Below, one piece after another: positions 17,408 to 27,629 of a stretch of 64,000 nucleotides of DNA. The stretch's first letter is position 1. Each line of letters starts with the position of its first letter. The DNA comes from Azospirillum sp. B510. GTDB taxonomy: Bacteria > Pseudomonadota > Alphaproteobacteria > Azospirillales > Azospirillaceae. A program made the translations under genes and the position numbers. Under the pieces are notes generated by a model. The model made no database searches. It was not told the origin of the DNA and saw only the letters and a program-made list of their open reading frames with translations. The DNA is taken from positions 372,001-436,000 of the forward strand of contig NC_013854.1 in assembly GCF_000010725.1 (NCBI RefSeq), written 5' to 3'.

Positions 17408-17938
17408 ATGAGCATCAGCACCATCACCGGAAATCGCCCCGCCGCTCCGAAGCGCGTCAAGCCGCCGCGCCAGAAGGGCTGGTACATTCCCTGGATTTTC
17501 GTCGGCGTCTTCATGATCGTCCTGGCGGTGAACGGGGTCATGGTCCATTTCGCGATGTCGAGCTGGACCGGGCTGGAGACCGAGAACCACTTCATCAAGG
17601 GGCTCGGCTACAACAACGACCTTGCCGGCGCCCGCGCCCAGGCCGAACGCGGCTGGCAGGTCCAGCCCGATTTCACCAGCACCGAACCGCGCAAGGCGGT
17701 GATCTCCATCACCGTCCGTGACAGGCAGGGCAACATCCTGAAGGATGCCGCCGTCACCGTGACGATGATCCGTCCGATCGCCGAGGGGCATGACAAGACG
17801 CTGTCGCTGCCCTATCTGGGCGAGGGCCGCTATGGCGCCCCGGTGGAGCTGGATCTGGAAGGCCAGTGGGACATGCGTTTCGTCATCACCCATGCCAGCG
17901 GCGATTATCAGGATCAGAAGCGCGTCTGGGTGCAGTGA
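17408..17938 (+). CDS. ccoH: FixH/CcoH family cbb3 assembly protein
   Basis: A 176-residue membrane protein. One helix (about residues 25-48, GWYIPWIFVGVFMIVLAVN) is followed by the FixH signature TENHFIKGLGYNNDLA and a periplasmic beta domain ending DYQDQKRVWVQ. CcoH is needed for maturation of the cbb3 complex and works with the CcoI copper pump. The gene has its own leader after the ccoP terminator and is followed 41 bp later by ccoI. The usual neighbour ccoG (fixG, an iron-sulfur protein) is not between ccoP and ccoH. Confidence 0.95.
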   Translation: MSISTITGNRPAAPKRVKPPRQKGWYIPWIFVGVFMIVLAVNGVMVHFAMSSWTGLETENHFIKGLGYNNDLAGARAQAERGWQVQPDFTSTEPRKAVISITVRDRQGNILKDAAVTVTMIRPIAEGHDKTLSLPYLGEGRYGAPVELDLEGQWDMRFVITHASGDYQDQKRVWVQ

Positions 17939-17979
17939 CGGCGGGACACGGGTGACGCCAGGATACGGGTGACGTTGAG

Positions 17980-20499
17980 ATGACCGTCTGCCTCCATTGC
18001 GGACAAGAGCTTGGCGAGGGGGCGCAAGCCTTCTCCACGACCGCGGGCGATGGTGCCGGGCCCTTCTGCTGCACCGGCTGCGCCGCCGCCTACGACCTCG
18101 TCCGCGGGCTGGGGCTGGAGCGCTATTACGAGCGCCGCAGCGTCGATCCCACCGCCCGCCCGCTGCGCCCCGACGACGGCCCGGCGGCCGATTACGAGCC
18201 CCACGCCCGCGACGAGTCCGACGGCAGCCGCAGCCTGCACCTGATGGTCGACGGCATGCAGTGCGCCGCCTGCGTCTGGCTGATCGAATCGGCGCTCAAT
18301 CGGCAGCCGGGCGTCGGCCACGCCCGCATGAACATGACCACGCGCCGGCTGACGGTGCGCTGGGATCCCCAGGCGACCGATGCCAACGCCGTGGTCGGCA
18401 CGGTGGCGCAGCTGGGATACCGTGCCGTCCCCTTCGACCCCGACCGGCTGGGCGGCGTCCAGGCCAGGAGCGAGAAGGAGCTGCTGCGCTCGATGGCGGT
18501 GGCCGGCTTCGCCATGGGCAACGTCATGCTGCTGTCGGTGTCGGTGTGGGCCGGCCACAGCCAGGGCATGGGCACCGCCACCCGCGACCTGATGCACTGG
18601 ATCTCGGCGCTGATCTGCATGCCGGCCATCGCCTACGCCCTGCGTCCCTTCGCGCGCTCGGCGCTGTCGGCGCTGCGTCATGGCCGCACCAACATGGATG
18701 TGCCGGTCACCATCGGCGTGCTGCTCGCCACCGGCATGAGCCTGTTCGAGACCATCCACAGCGGCGAGCACGCCTATTTCGACGGCGCCGTCATGCTGCT
18801 GTTCTTCCTGCTGGTCGGCCGCTATCTCGACCAGCGGGCGCGCGGCCGGGCGCGGTCGGCGGCGGAACAGCTGCTCGGCCTGCGTGCCAATGCCGTGACC
18901 ATCCTGAACGCCGACGGCACCAGTGCCGTGGTGGCGCCGGAGCAGGTCACCCTGGGGAGCACCATCCTGGTCGCGGCCGGCGAGCGCATCCCGGTCGATG
19001 GCCGGGTGTCCGACGGGGTGTCCGACCTCGACACCGGCCTGATCACCGGCGAGACGGTGCCGGGCACAGCGCGGCCGGGCGACCAGGTCTTCGCCGGCAC
19101 CCTGAACCTGACGGCGCCGCTGCGGCTGACCGTCACCGCGGTGGGCGAGGGCACGCTGCTGGCCGAGATCGTCCGGCTGATGGAGGTGGCGGAGCAGGGC
19201 CGCGCCAGATATGTCGCCATCGCCGACCGGGTGTCGCGCCTCTACGCCCCGGTGGTCCACCTGACCGCGCTGACCACCTTCACCGCCTGGATGCTGCTGG
19301 GCGGGGCGGTGTGGCAGGACGCGCTGATGAACGCCATCGCCGTGCTGATCATCACCTGCCCCTGCGCGCTGGCGCTGGCCGTGCCGGTGGTGCAGGTGAT
19401 CGCCAGCGGCCGGCTGATGCGCCAGGGCACGCTGTTGAAGAGTCCGACCGCGCTGGAACGGCTCGCCGCCATCGACACGGTGGTGTTCGACAAGACCGGC
19501 ACCCTGACCGAGGGGCGCCCGGTGCCGCAGCTCGATGGATTGGCGGCCGAGGATCTGGCGTTGGCCGCCTCGCTCGCCGGCGCCAGCCGCCATCCGCTGG
19601 CCCGCGCGCTCGCCGCCGCGGCACCCGAGGTGCCGGTGGCCGCCGGAGTGCGGGAGACCGCCGGCGCCGGCGTGTCGCTGCCGACCGCCGACGGCGAGGT
19701 GCGGCTGGGCAGCCGCCGCTTCACCGGCGCCCCGCTGGATGCGGAGGACGCCGCCGGCCCGGAGCTGTGGCTGGCCCGTCCCGGCGCCGCGCCGCGCCGG
19801 ATCGTCTTCCTCGACGCGCCGCGTCCGGATGCCGCCGCGGTGGTGGCGGCGCTGAAGGCGCGCGGGCTGGAGGTGCGGCTGCTGTCGGGCGACCGCCGGG
19901 GGGCCGTGGCGGCGGTGGCGGAGCGGCTGGGCATCGCCGACTGGCGGGCCGAGCAGACGCCGGCCGACAAGACGGCGGCGCTGGCCGAACTGGCGGCCCG
20001 GGGCCGCAGCGTGCTGATGGTCGGCGACGGGTTGAACGACGCCCCGGCGCTGGCCGCCGCCGCGGTGTCGATGTCGCCGTCGACCGCGGTCGATGTCAGC
20101 CAGACCGCGGCCGACGTGGTGTTCCAGGGCCGGCTGCTGCGCCCGATCGTCGAGGCGGTGGAGGTGTCCCGCCGGTCGGGCCGTCTGGTCCGGCAGAATT
20201 TCGGCATCGCCCTGGTGTATAATCTGTGCGCCGTGCCGCTCGCCATGGCCGGCATGCTGACGCCTCTGCTGGCGGCGCTGGCGATGTCATCGTCGTCGCT
20301 GATCGTCATTCTGAACGCGCTGCGGTTGGCCCGCGGCGCCATCGTCAAGGATCTTCCCGTGCGGGACAACGCCGTCCGGGAACTGTCGGGTAAGGATTCG
20401 GGTGATGGACGAGCTTCTCTATCTGATCGCGATCGCGCTGAGCCTGGGCGGCCTGGGGCTGGCGGCCTTTCTGTGGGCGCTGAAATCCGGTCAGTTTGA
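17980..20499 (+). CDS. ccoI: Copper-transporting P1B-type ATPase, CcoI/FixI
   Basis: An 839-residue copper-exporting ATPase that supplies copper for Cu_B of the cbb3 oxidase. The N-terminus has CLHCGQ and CCTGCAAAY, a FixI-type metal-binding region, then an HMA-like domain with DGMQCAACVW. The transmembrane CPC motif is at residues 460-462, the phosphorylated aspartate (DKTGT) at 504, and the hinge motif GDGLNDAPAL near 690. The family sequence ends around NALRLARGAIV; the last 30 or so residues look non-conserved because the frame stays open for 95 bp into ccoS in another frame. Confidence 0.97.
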   Translation: MTVCLHCGQELGEGAQAFSTTAGDGAGPFCCTGCAAAYDLVRGLGLERYYERRSVDPTARPLRPDDGPAADYEPHARDESDGSRSLHLMVDGMQCAACVWLIESALNRQPGVGHARMNMTTRRLTVRWDPQATDANAVVGTVAQLGYRAVPFDPDRLGGVQARSEKELLRSMAVAGFAMGNVMLLSVSVWAGHSQGMGTATRDLMHWISALICMPAIAYALRPFARSALSALRHGRTNMDVPVTIGVLLATGMSLFETIHSGEHAYFDGAVMLLFFLLVGRYLDQRARGRARSAAEQLLGLRANAVTILNADGTSAVVAPEQVTLGSTILVAAGERIPVDGRVSDGVSDLDTGLITGETVPGTARPGDQVFAGTLNLTAPLRLTVTAVGEGTLLAEIVRLMEVAEQGRARYVAIADRVSRLYAPVVHLTALTTFTAWMLLGGAVWQDALMNAIAVLIITCPCALALAVPVVQVIASGRLMRQGTLLKSPTALERLAAIDTVVFDKTGTLTEGRPVPQLDGLAAEDLALAASLAGASRHPLARALAAAAPEVPVAAGVRETAGAGVSLPTADGEVRLGSRRFTGAPLDAEDAAGPELWLARPGAAPRRIVFLDAPRPDAAAVVAALKARGLEVRLLSGDRRGAVAAVAERLGIADWRAEQTPADKTAALAELAARGRSVLMVGDGLNDAPALAAAAVSMSPSTAVDVSQTAADVVFQGRLLRPIVEAVEVSRRSGRLVRQNFGIALVYNLCAVPLAMAGMLTPLLAALAMSSSSLIVILNALRLARGAIVKDLPVRDNAVRELSGKDSGDGRASLSDRDRAEPGRPGAGGLSVGAEIRSV

Positions 20500-20629
20500 C
20501 GATCTGGACGGTGCCGCCCATCGTGTCCTGTTCGACGACGACCTGCCGGCGGCGCCCCATGGAGCCCCCGGCGCTGTCCCCCGGGCCGTCCCCGAGCCGT
20601 CCGCTCCGGAGGCCCGCCGCGGGCAATAG
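20405..20629 (+). CDS. ccoS: cbb3-type oxidase assembly protein CcoS
   Basis: A 74-residue single-span membrane protein. The start MDELLYLIAIALSLGGLGLA and the following FLWALKSGQFDDLDG are diagnostic of CcoS, which is needed for heme and copper insertion into the oxidase. The tail is proline/alanine-rich and variable. It begins inside the ccoI frame and overlaps it by 95 bp out of frame, far more than the few bases usual for this pair. A GTG one codon upstream is an alternative start. Confidence 0.93.
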   Translation: MDELLYLIAIALSLGGLGLAAFLWALKSGQFDDLDGAAHRVLFDDDLPAAPHGAPGAVPRAVPEPSAPEARRGQ

Positions 20630-20736
20630 TACCAAATCTCCTATGGGCAAAGATTAGGTTGTATGCGTGCGAGGTTGCGATTCTCGGCGATTGCCACCAA
20701 TATGGCCCCATGCGGAATGACAGGCTGGGTTCCTCC

Positions 20737-21474
20737 ATGCCACCTTTTGATATGGTTCGCGCTCGGGAGAAGAGCGCTGCGACGGAAATGAATCCCTGCG
20801 GGGCCTGTCCCGTGCGCAGCCTGACGGTCTGTGCCGCCCTGGAACAGGAGGAAGTGCGCCGTCTTGCCGACATTCTGCAGAATGTGCGCATCGATGCCGG
20901 CCACACGCTGTTCGCGGAAGGCGACGCCGCCGACGCGCTCTACAATGTCACCTCCGGCACGGTGAAACTGTACAAGCTTCTGCCCGACGGGCGCCGCCAG
21001 ATCACCGGCTTCCTGGTGACCGGCGATTTCCTCGGGCTGGCCGTCAACGACAGCTATGCCTACACCGCCGAATCGGTGACCAGCGCTTCGCTCTGCCGCT
21101 TCCCGCGCAAGAAGATCGATGCGCTGCTGGAGGAATTCCCCAAGATGCAGCGGCGCCTGTTCTCGATGGCGTCGAACGAATTGGCCGCGGCCCAGGACCA
21201 GATGCTCCTGCTCGGCCGCAAGACGGCCAAGGAGAAGATCTGCTCCTTCCTGCTGATGCTGTCGCAGCGCGCCGCCCGGCGCGGCCACAAGGAGAATCCG
21301 GTCTTCGTGCCGATGAGCCGGGCCGACATCGCCGACTATCTCGGCCTGACCACCGAAACCGTCAGCCGCACCTTCACCCAGTTGAAGACCGCCGGGGTGA
21401 TCTCGTTGCAGGAAGGCAACAAGGTCCTGATCGCCGACCTCGACGCGATGTATGATCTGGCCGAAGGGGCGTGA
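20737..21474 (+). CDS. fnr: FNR-type oxygen-sensing transcriptional regulator
   Basis: A CRP/FNR regulator of 245 residues from the preferred ATG at 20737 (other ATGs at 20710 and 20752; none has a strong ribosome-binding site). Cys21, Cys24 and Cys32 (PCGACPVRSLTVC) plus Cys120 (SLCRF) fit the four ligands of an oxygen-labile [4Fe-4S] cluster, so this is an FnrL/Anr-like sensor rather than a cluster-less FixK. The C-terminal helix-turn-helix has TTETVSRTF, the recognition helix for TTGAT half-sites. It directly follows ccoS and is the obvious regulator of the FNR box before ccoN. Confidence 0.93.
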   Translation: MPPFDMVRAREKSAATEMNPCGACPVRSLTVCAALEQEEVRRLADILQNVRIDAGHTLFAEGDAADALYNVTSGTVKLYKLLPDGRRQITGFLVTGDFLGLAVNDSYAYTAESVTSASLCRFPRKKIDALLEEFPKMQRRLFSMASNELAAAQDQMLLLGRKTAKEKICSFLLMLSQRAARRGHKENPVFVPMSRADIADYLGLTTETVSRTFTQLKTAGVISLQEGNKVLIADLDAMYDLAEGA

Positions 21475-21539
21475 CGCGGCGCCCCGCGCCTTCGCGGGGC
21501 ATGGGCGTGTTTGGTGATAAGTTCTTGAAATCCGTATAA

Positions 21540-21572
21540 TTCTTGCCGGACCGGCTCGCCAGCCGGCAAGAA
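21540..21572. terminator. Inverted repeat between fnr and ctaA
   Basis: TTCTTGCCGG (21540-21549) and CCGGCAAGAA (21563-21572) form a 10-bp stem between the convergent fnr and ctaA genes. A second hairpin, GCCCCGCG-CCTT-CGCGGGGC, lies at 21481-21500. Neither has a clear U-tract, so termination is likely but not certain. Confidence 0.45.
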
Positions 21573-21579
21573 CCGGGCG

Positions 21580-22668
21580 CTACCCGCGCCCGATCGGCCG
21601 CAATTCGAACAGCAGCCAGACCAGCATCGACACCAGCAGGATGGCGCCGGCCTGATGGGCGGCGGCGATCGGAATCCACACCACGGTCAACAGCGTGGCG
21701 ATGCCCATCGCGATCTGCAACAGCACCATGGCGCCGGAGGCCAGCGCTGCGCGGCCGGCGCGGCCGGGAAGGCGGGTGGCCAGGACTCGGGCGCTCAGCA
21801 GCAGGACGACAAGACCGGTCAGGATCGCCAGCGTGCGGTGGATCAACTGGATCGCCGCGGTGTTCTCCACCGGGTTGAGCCACCAGGGGGTCAGCGTGTT
21901 CACCTCCGGCGGGATCCAATGACCGTCCATCAGCGGGAATGTGTTGTAGGCGAAGCCGGCATCCGATCCGGCGACGAAGGCGCCCCAAACGATGGTCACG
22001 GCGACCAGCCCCAGCGCCCAGCGGGCATGGCGGCGCAACCCCGCCGCCTCCGGCCGCCAGCCGGCCAGCGGCAGCGGGTCGAGCAGGCCGAGCGCGGTGC
22101 GCAGCAGCAGGGCATAGATCAGGATCGCGGTGCCGAGATGCAGGGCCAGCCGGTAATGGCTGACATTGGGTGAATCGACCAGCCCGCTCTTCACCATGAA
22201 CCAGCCGATGCCGCCCTGCAAGCCGCCGAGCAGGAACAGGCCGGCGAGCTTCGGCCACAGAGCGGACGAGATGCGGCCCCGCATCCAGAAGCGCAGGAAG
22301 GGGATCAGGAAGACGAAGCCGATCAACTGGCCCCACAACCGGTGGAACCACTCCCACCAGAAGATCGACTGGAAACCGGCCAGATCCATGTGGCTGTTGT
22401 AGATGCGGAATTCCGGCGTCGCCCTGTACAGTTCGAAGACCCGGTTCCATTCCGCCTCCGACAGCGGCGGCAGGATGCCGATCAGCGGCTTCCATTCCAC
22501 CATCGACAGGCCCGATTCGGTCAACCGGGTGATGGCGCCGATCACGGCCATGACCAGCACCATGGCGGCGCAGACCAGAAGCCAGAGGGCGATCGGCCGG
22601 TTCGGATTCGGCCGGATGGCGGAGGCGAGGCTGTCGGAGGCGAGGCTGTCGGAGGCGAGAGCGGTCAA
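21580..22668 (-). CDS. ctaA: Heme A synthase, type 2 CtaA
   Basis: CtaA oxidises the methyl group of heme O to make heme A for aa3-type oxidases. Conserved segments include GAITRLTESGLSMVEWKPL, WWEWFHRLWGQLIGF (heme-ligand histidine), VSHYRLALHLGTA and LIHRTLA, across about eight membrane helices. I chose the TTG at 22668 (362 residues), giving a family-like length; the frame stays open to a TTG at 22782 but the added residues look non-conserved. No ATG precedes the conserved part, so the start is uncertain. The N-terminus contains a 15-bp tandem repeat. The gene converges on fnr; cbb3 does not need heme A, so it serves another oxidase. Confidence 0.9.
   Translation of the reverse strand: MTALASDSLASDSLASAIRPNPNRPIALWLLVCAAMVLVMAVIGAITRLTESGLSMVEWKPLIGILPPLSEAEWNRVFELYRATPEFRIYNSHMDLAGFQSIFWWEWFHRLWGQLIGFVFLIPFLRFWMRGRISSALWPKLAGLFLLGGLQGGIGWFMVKSGLVDSPNVSHYRLALHLGTAILIYALLLRTALGLLDPLPLAGWRPEAAGLRRHARWALGLVAVTIVWGAFVAGSDAGFAYNTFPLMDGHWIPPEVNTLTPWWLNPVENTAAIQLIHRTLAILTGLVVLLLSARVLATRLPGRAGRAALASGAMVLLQIAMGIATLLTVVWIPIAAAHQAGAILLVSMLVWLLFELRPIGRG
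22621..22659. repeat. 15-bp tandem repeat inside the ctaA 5' end
   Basis: GGAGGCGAGGCTGTC occurs at 22621-22635 and 22636-22650, with a partial third copy to 22659. In the ctaA frame it encodes repeated SDSLA pentapeptides in the variable N-terminus before the first membrane helix. Confidence 0.95.
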
Positions 22669-22806
22669 GGCGGCATTCCGGAGCGCGGCGGTGGGATGTC
22701 CGCAAATGTGGGGCGAACATCCCGTCCCGTCAAACGGCTCTTGTCCGATGCCGGCAACGCCGGCTCGAAGGGGCCGGCACAAAGGGGCCGGCTCGGAGGA
22801 CCTGGC

Positions 22807-23301
22807 TCAGGGCGTGCCGTCCCCGGTGGTGACGCCGGTCTTGGGCTGGCCGGTCTGGCTCACGAACAGCGCCTCCTCCGCCGCACGGCGGGCGACGAGG
22901 CCGGGCAGCCTGGTCGGCGTGCCGTTCACCGTGGCGTAGACCCAGCGGCCGAACTGGCCGGCGGCACCGGCATAGTCGCCGCTGTTCAGCAGCCTCAGCA
23001 GGGTCGAGCTTTCCAGGCTGCCGGCGCCCAGATTGAAGACGAAGGAGGCGAGCGCGCCGCGCTGATCCTCGTTCAGGGCAACCGTGACCAGGGCGTCGAC
23101 ATGACCGGCGGCGGCGGTCAGGTCGGAGGCGAGAAAGGCGTCCGCCTGTTCGACGGTGATGGTCTGCCCCATCTCGACGCCGGCGGTGTGACCGTAGCCG
23201 ATGGTGGGAACGCCGGCCGGGCAGAGATAGGCGTCGAGATAGAGACCTTCGAAATGCTTCACGAGGTCGACCGCGGCTTGGCAGACCGGCTGGGTGGCCA
23301 T
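22807..23301 (-). CDS. Phage-type lysozyme (GH24 endolysin)
   Basis: A 164-residue muramidase of the T4/P21 family. The catalytic motif fits E-8-(D/C)-5-T: Glu18 in HFEGLYLDAY, Cys27 in YLCPAG (cysteine in place of aspartate, a known variant) and Thr33 in VPTIGYGHT. Later LNEDQRGALASFVFNLGAG is also typical. There is no signal peptide, so release would need a holin. A small membrane protein gene lies 160 bp upstream on the same strand. No capsid, tail or integrase genes are nearby, so this is either a domesticated phage lysis gene or part of a cell-wall remodelling function. Confidence 0.9.
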   Translation of the reverse strand: MATQPVCQAAVDLVKHFEGLYLDAYLCPAGVPTIGYGHTAGVEMGQTITVEQADAFLASDLTAAAGHVDALVTVALNEDQRGALASFVFNLGAGSLESSTLLRLLNSGDYAGAAGQFGRWVYATVNGTPTRLPGLVARRAAEEALFVSQTGQPKTGVTTGDGTP

Positions 23302-23461
23302 GGATGGAAACTCCCGGATGGCGCGTTTTGCGGTCGCTGCCGACCGCCTTCGGGCGCGATCCTATCCTGCACGCTCGCGTGACGGGAAGTGTCGGTTTGA
23401 AATTGTCGTATTTGGTCGGAAGCGAATGGTCCGGGGGCGGCGATGGGATGGGGCGATGGTG

Positions 23462-23701
23462 TCAGGGCGTGAGGGTCTGCGCGGCGGCGAACAGCACGAA
23501 CAGGGCGAACAGCAGCGCGAACAGCCCGGCGATGGTCGTGGCCTCCAGAAACGCCTCGATCAGCTGGCTTTCCCGGTTCCGCCAGCGCGTCCACAGGCCG
23601 GAAGCGATCTGACGGACGATGTGACGGAGGATTTGGGCGACGATGGCGGATGGCGCCTCGTGGCTTTCCATCCAGCGTTCAGCCTTCCGCTTCGCCATCA
23701 T
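23462..23701 (-). CDS. Small single-span membrane protein, possible holin
   Basis: A 79-residue protein with a basic, amphipathic N-terminal half (KRKAERWMESHE, LRHIVRQIASGLWTRWRNRE) and one C-terminal membrane helix (ATTIAGLFALLFALFVLFAA). The ATG at 23701 is preceded by GGAGG with good spacing; an in-frame ATG at 23713 is less likely. The order membrane protein then lysozyme on one strand is that of a phage lysis cassette, which is why a holin or anchor role is possible. There is no recognisable family match by eye. Confidence 0.6.
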   Translation of the reverse strand: MMAKRKAERWMESHEAPSAIVAQILRHIVRQIASGLWTRWRNRESQLIEAFLEATTIAGLFALLFALFVLFAAAQTLTP

Positions 23702-23979
23702 CGTGCCCTCCATCCTTGCCCCGGTGATTTATTAAAATTTTAGCGAAAGGCCGGAGACAGGGCTGTGACGGCGGTCACAGGGAGCCGTCGGGATCCGTTT
23801 TCCTGGTTCGGTGGGGACTCGCCGGCACGGGGACGGCCGGGTCCCGAATCGTGACCGTTCGAAGAAATCTCGCCGGCCCGCCATGCGGGTCGGAACAGGA
23901 AAATCAATACATCCCAATATGTTATCGGAAGGCTCCGAGGAATGGCGTCGACAGTCGCGTCAAATTCCCGAACGAGCCT

Positions 23980-24007
23980 CTTGAATCCCAAAACCGCTTC
24001 GATTAGC
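23980..24007 (+). promoter_or_regulatory. Putative RpoH promoter of groESL
   Basis: CTTGAA at 23980-23985 matches the -35 of alphaproteobacterial heat-shock promoters; 13 bp later CGATTAGCT (23999-24007) is a moderate -10. It lies immediately before the CIRCE element, as expected for dual RpoH/HrcA control, but the -10 match is imperfect. Confidence 0.45.
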
Positions 24008-24010
24008 TGT

Positions 24011-24037
24011 CTGGCACTCGCCGGGCGGGAGTGCTAA
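24011..24037 (+). promoter_or_regulatory. CIRCE element (HrcA operator)
   Basis: CTGGCACTC, nine spacer bases, then GAGTGCTAA. This matches the CIRCE consensus TTAGCACTC-N9-GAGTGCTAA with two deviations in the left arm. It lies 64 bp before groES, so the HrcA repressor should control the operon. Confidence 0.95.
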
Positions 24038-24100
24038 CAGCCTCCGGCCGGCGGAAAATCCATCAGTCAGAACCAAGCCTTGATCCAAGGAGGCATTCCC

Positions 24101-26084
<1,984 letters not shown>

Positions 26085-26120
26085 TAGCCCGTCGTTTCGA
26101 CCGTTCCACGGTTCGGAAAG

Positions 26121-26153
26121 GGGCGCCTCCGCAAGGGGGCGTCCTTTTCTTTT
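26121..26153 (+). terminator. Intrinsic terminator of groESL
   Basis: GGGCGCCTCC (26121-26130), loop GCAA, and GGGGGCGTCC (26135-26144) form a 10-bp stem including two G-U pairs, followed by TTTTCTTTT. Confidence 0.95.
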
Positions 26154-26331
26154 GGTAGAATCGGCGCGCGCGGCCGTGCCACCGCTGCGCGGCCCCATCC
26201 GGAAATGTCAAGGCGAAGTCCGCCTTGCTTTGGCGCGGGCGGCTCCCAATAATCCGCCCCTCTTCGCCGGGAACCCCAGCCTGGGGCGCCGGCCTCCTGA
26301 CTTCCGTATTTTTTGAACGAGGGCCTGTTCC

Positions 26332-26697
26332 ATGCGCTCCTTCGAGGGCCAGCATTCCGACAACGTCGCCATCAAGCGCACCCGCGAGGAGAAGCAGCGT
26401 CAGCTGGTTCAGCTCAAAGAGCAGCTGGCGACGCTGAAAGCCCACGCGGCCCCCGCCATCCGTGAAGCGCTGGTCAAGCGCATCGCCGAACTCGACGCCG
26501 AGCTGCGCCAGCCCGCCAAGCCACCCCGCGAAGGGCGTGAGGGCAGGGCAGAAGGCCGGGGCGAAGGCCGCGACGATGCGCCGCGCCATCCCCGCCGCGA
26601 ACCCCGTGCCAGCGTCTTCCGCGCCGAGGACGGCACCGACCGCAGCGCCGGTCCGACCGCGGCGAGCGTCTTCGCGTCGCCCCGCCGCCGCAGCTGA
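26332..26697 (+). CDS. Small coiled-coil, arginine-rich protein of unknown function
   Basis: A 121-residue basic protein. Residues 14-60 form a likely coiled coil (KRTREEKQRQLVQLKEQLATL); the rest is an Arg/Glu/Gly-rich disordered stretch (EGREGRAEGRGEGR). There is no signal peptide, helix-turn-helix or enzyme motif. The basic disordered tail could suggest nucleic-acid binding, but that is speculation. It ends 14 bp before the downstream transporter gene, so the two may be co-transcribed. Confidence 0.65.
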   Translation: MRSFEGQHSDNVAIKRTREEKQRQLVQLKEQLATLKAHAAPAIREALVKRIAELDAELRQPAKPPREGREGRAEGRGEGRDDAPRHPRREPRASVFRAEDGTDRSAGPTAASVFASPRRRS

Positions 26698-26711
26698 GGA
26701 TCGGCAGCGCC

Positions 26712-27629
26712 ATGCCCGCCGACCGCTCCGTCCCGGCCAAAGGGCTTCGTCTCGCCGACCAGGCCTGGCTGCTGATGATGATGCCGCCCCTGTTCTGGGC
26801 CGGCAACGCGGTCATGGGGCGGGCGGTCGCCGGGGCGGTGCCGCCCGTCGGGCTGGCCTTCTGGCGCTGGTTCCTGGGCATGCTGATCGTGCTGCCCTTC
26901 GCCTGGCGTCATCTGCGCCATGATCTCACGCCGATGCTGGCGCGCTGGAAAAGCGTTCTGCTGCTGGCGACGCTGGGCATCGGCGTCTTCAATACCCTTC
27001 AATACATCGCGCTGAACAGCACGACCGCGCTCAACTGCGTGATGCTGCAATCGTCGATGCCGGTGATGATCGTCCTGATGAGCGTCGTCCTGTTCCGCGA
27101 CCGGGTGGGGGCGATGCAGGGGCTGGGGATCGTCGTGTCGCTGGCGGGTGCCACCACCCTGATCTCCCACGGCGATCCGGCGACGCTGCTGGGGCTGGAG
27201 CTGAATTCGGGCGATCTCTGGATGCTGGCGGCGGTGGTGATCTATGCCGCCTACACCACGCTTCTACGCCGCCGGCCGGCGGTTCATGGCCTGAGCTTCG
27301 TCGTCGTCACCTTCGCCATCGGCGCGCTGGAACTGCTGCCCTTCTATATCTGGGAGAGCCTGGGCGGCCATCCGATGCGGGTCAGCGGCATCACCCTGCT
27401 GGCGGTCGGCTACACCGTGCTGTTCCCGTCGATCGCCGCCTATCTCTGCTTCAACCGGGCGGTGGAACTGCTCGGCCCCAACACCGCCGGGCTGGCCATC
27501 CATCTGGTGCCGGTCTTCGGCAGCCTGCTCGCCATCCTGTTCCTCGGCGAACAGCTGCATCCGTATCATGGCATCGGCATCGCCCTGATCGCCGCCGGTA
27601 TCCTTCTGGCGACCCGCCGCCGCGCCTGA
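26712..27629 (+). CDS. DMT-superfamily (EamA) transporter
   Basis: A 305-residue inner-membrane protein with ten predicted helices arranged as two EamA repeats, the pattern of drug/metabolite exporters. The first repeat begins MMMPPLFWAGNAVMGRAVAG, and the second repeat ends in the family-typical PVFGSLLAILFLGEQLH. The substrate is unknown. A GAGG element precedes the ATG. It lies just downstream of a small coiled-coil gene. Confidence 0.88.
   Translation: MPADRSVPAKGLRLADQAWLLMMMPPLFWAGNAVMGRAVAGAVPPVGLAFWRWFLGMLIVLPFAWRHLRHDLTPMLARWKSVLLLATLGIGVFNTLQYIALNSTTALNCVMLQSSMPVMIVLMSVVLFRDRVGAMQGLGIVVSLAGATTLISHGDPATLLGLELNSGDLWMLAAVVIYAAYTTLLRRRPAVHGLSFVVVTFAIGALELLPFYIWESLGGHPMRVSGITLLAVGYTVLFPSIAAYLCFNRAVELLGPNTAGLAIHLVPVFGSLLAILFLGEQLHPYHGIGIALIAAGILLATRRRA

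Noticed and set aside
22669..22782. N-terminal extension of CtaA to the TTG at 22782
   Set aside because: The added residues (CRPLRAGVAGIGQ and onward) do not resemble the family; the TTG at 22668 gives a normal length.
23740..23991. Two minus-strand frames of 60-80 codons before groES
   Set aside because: They overlap the heat-shock promoter region, lack ribosome-binding sites and have no family-like sequence.
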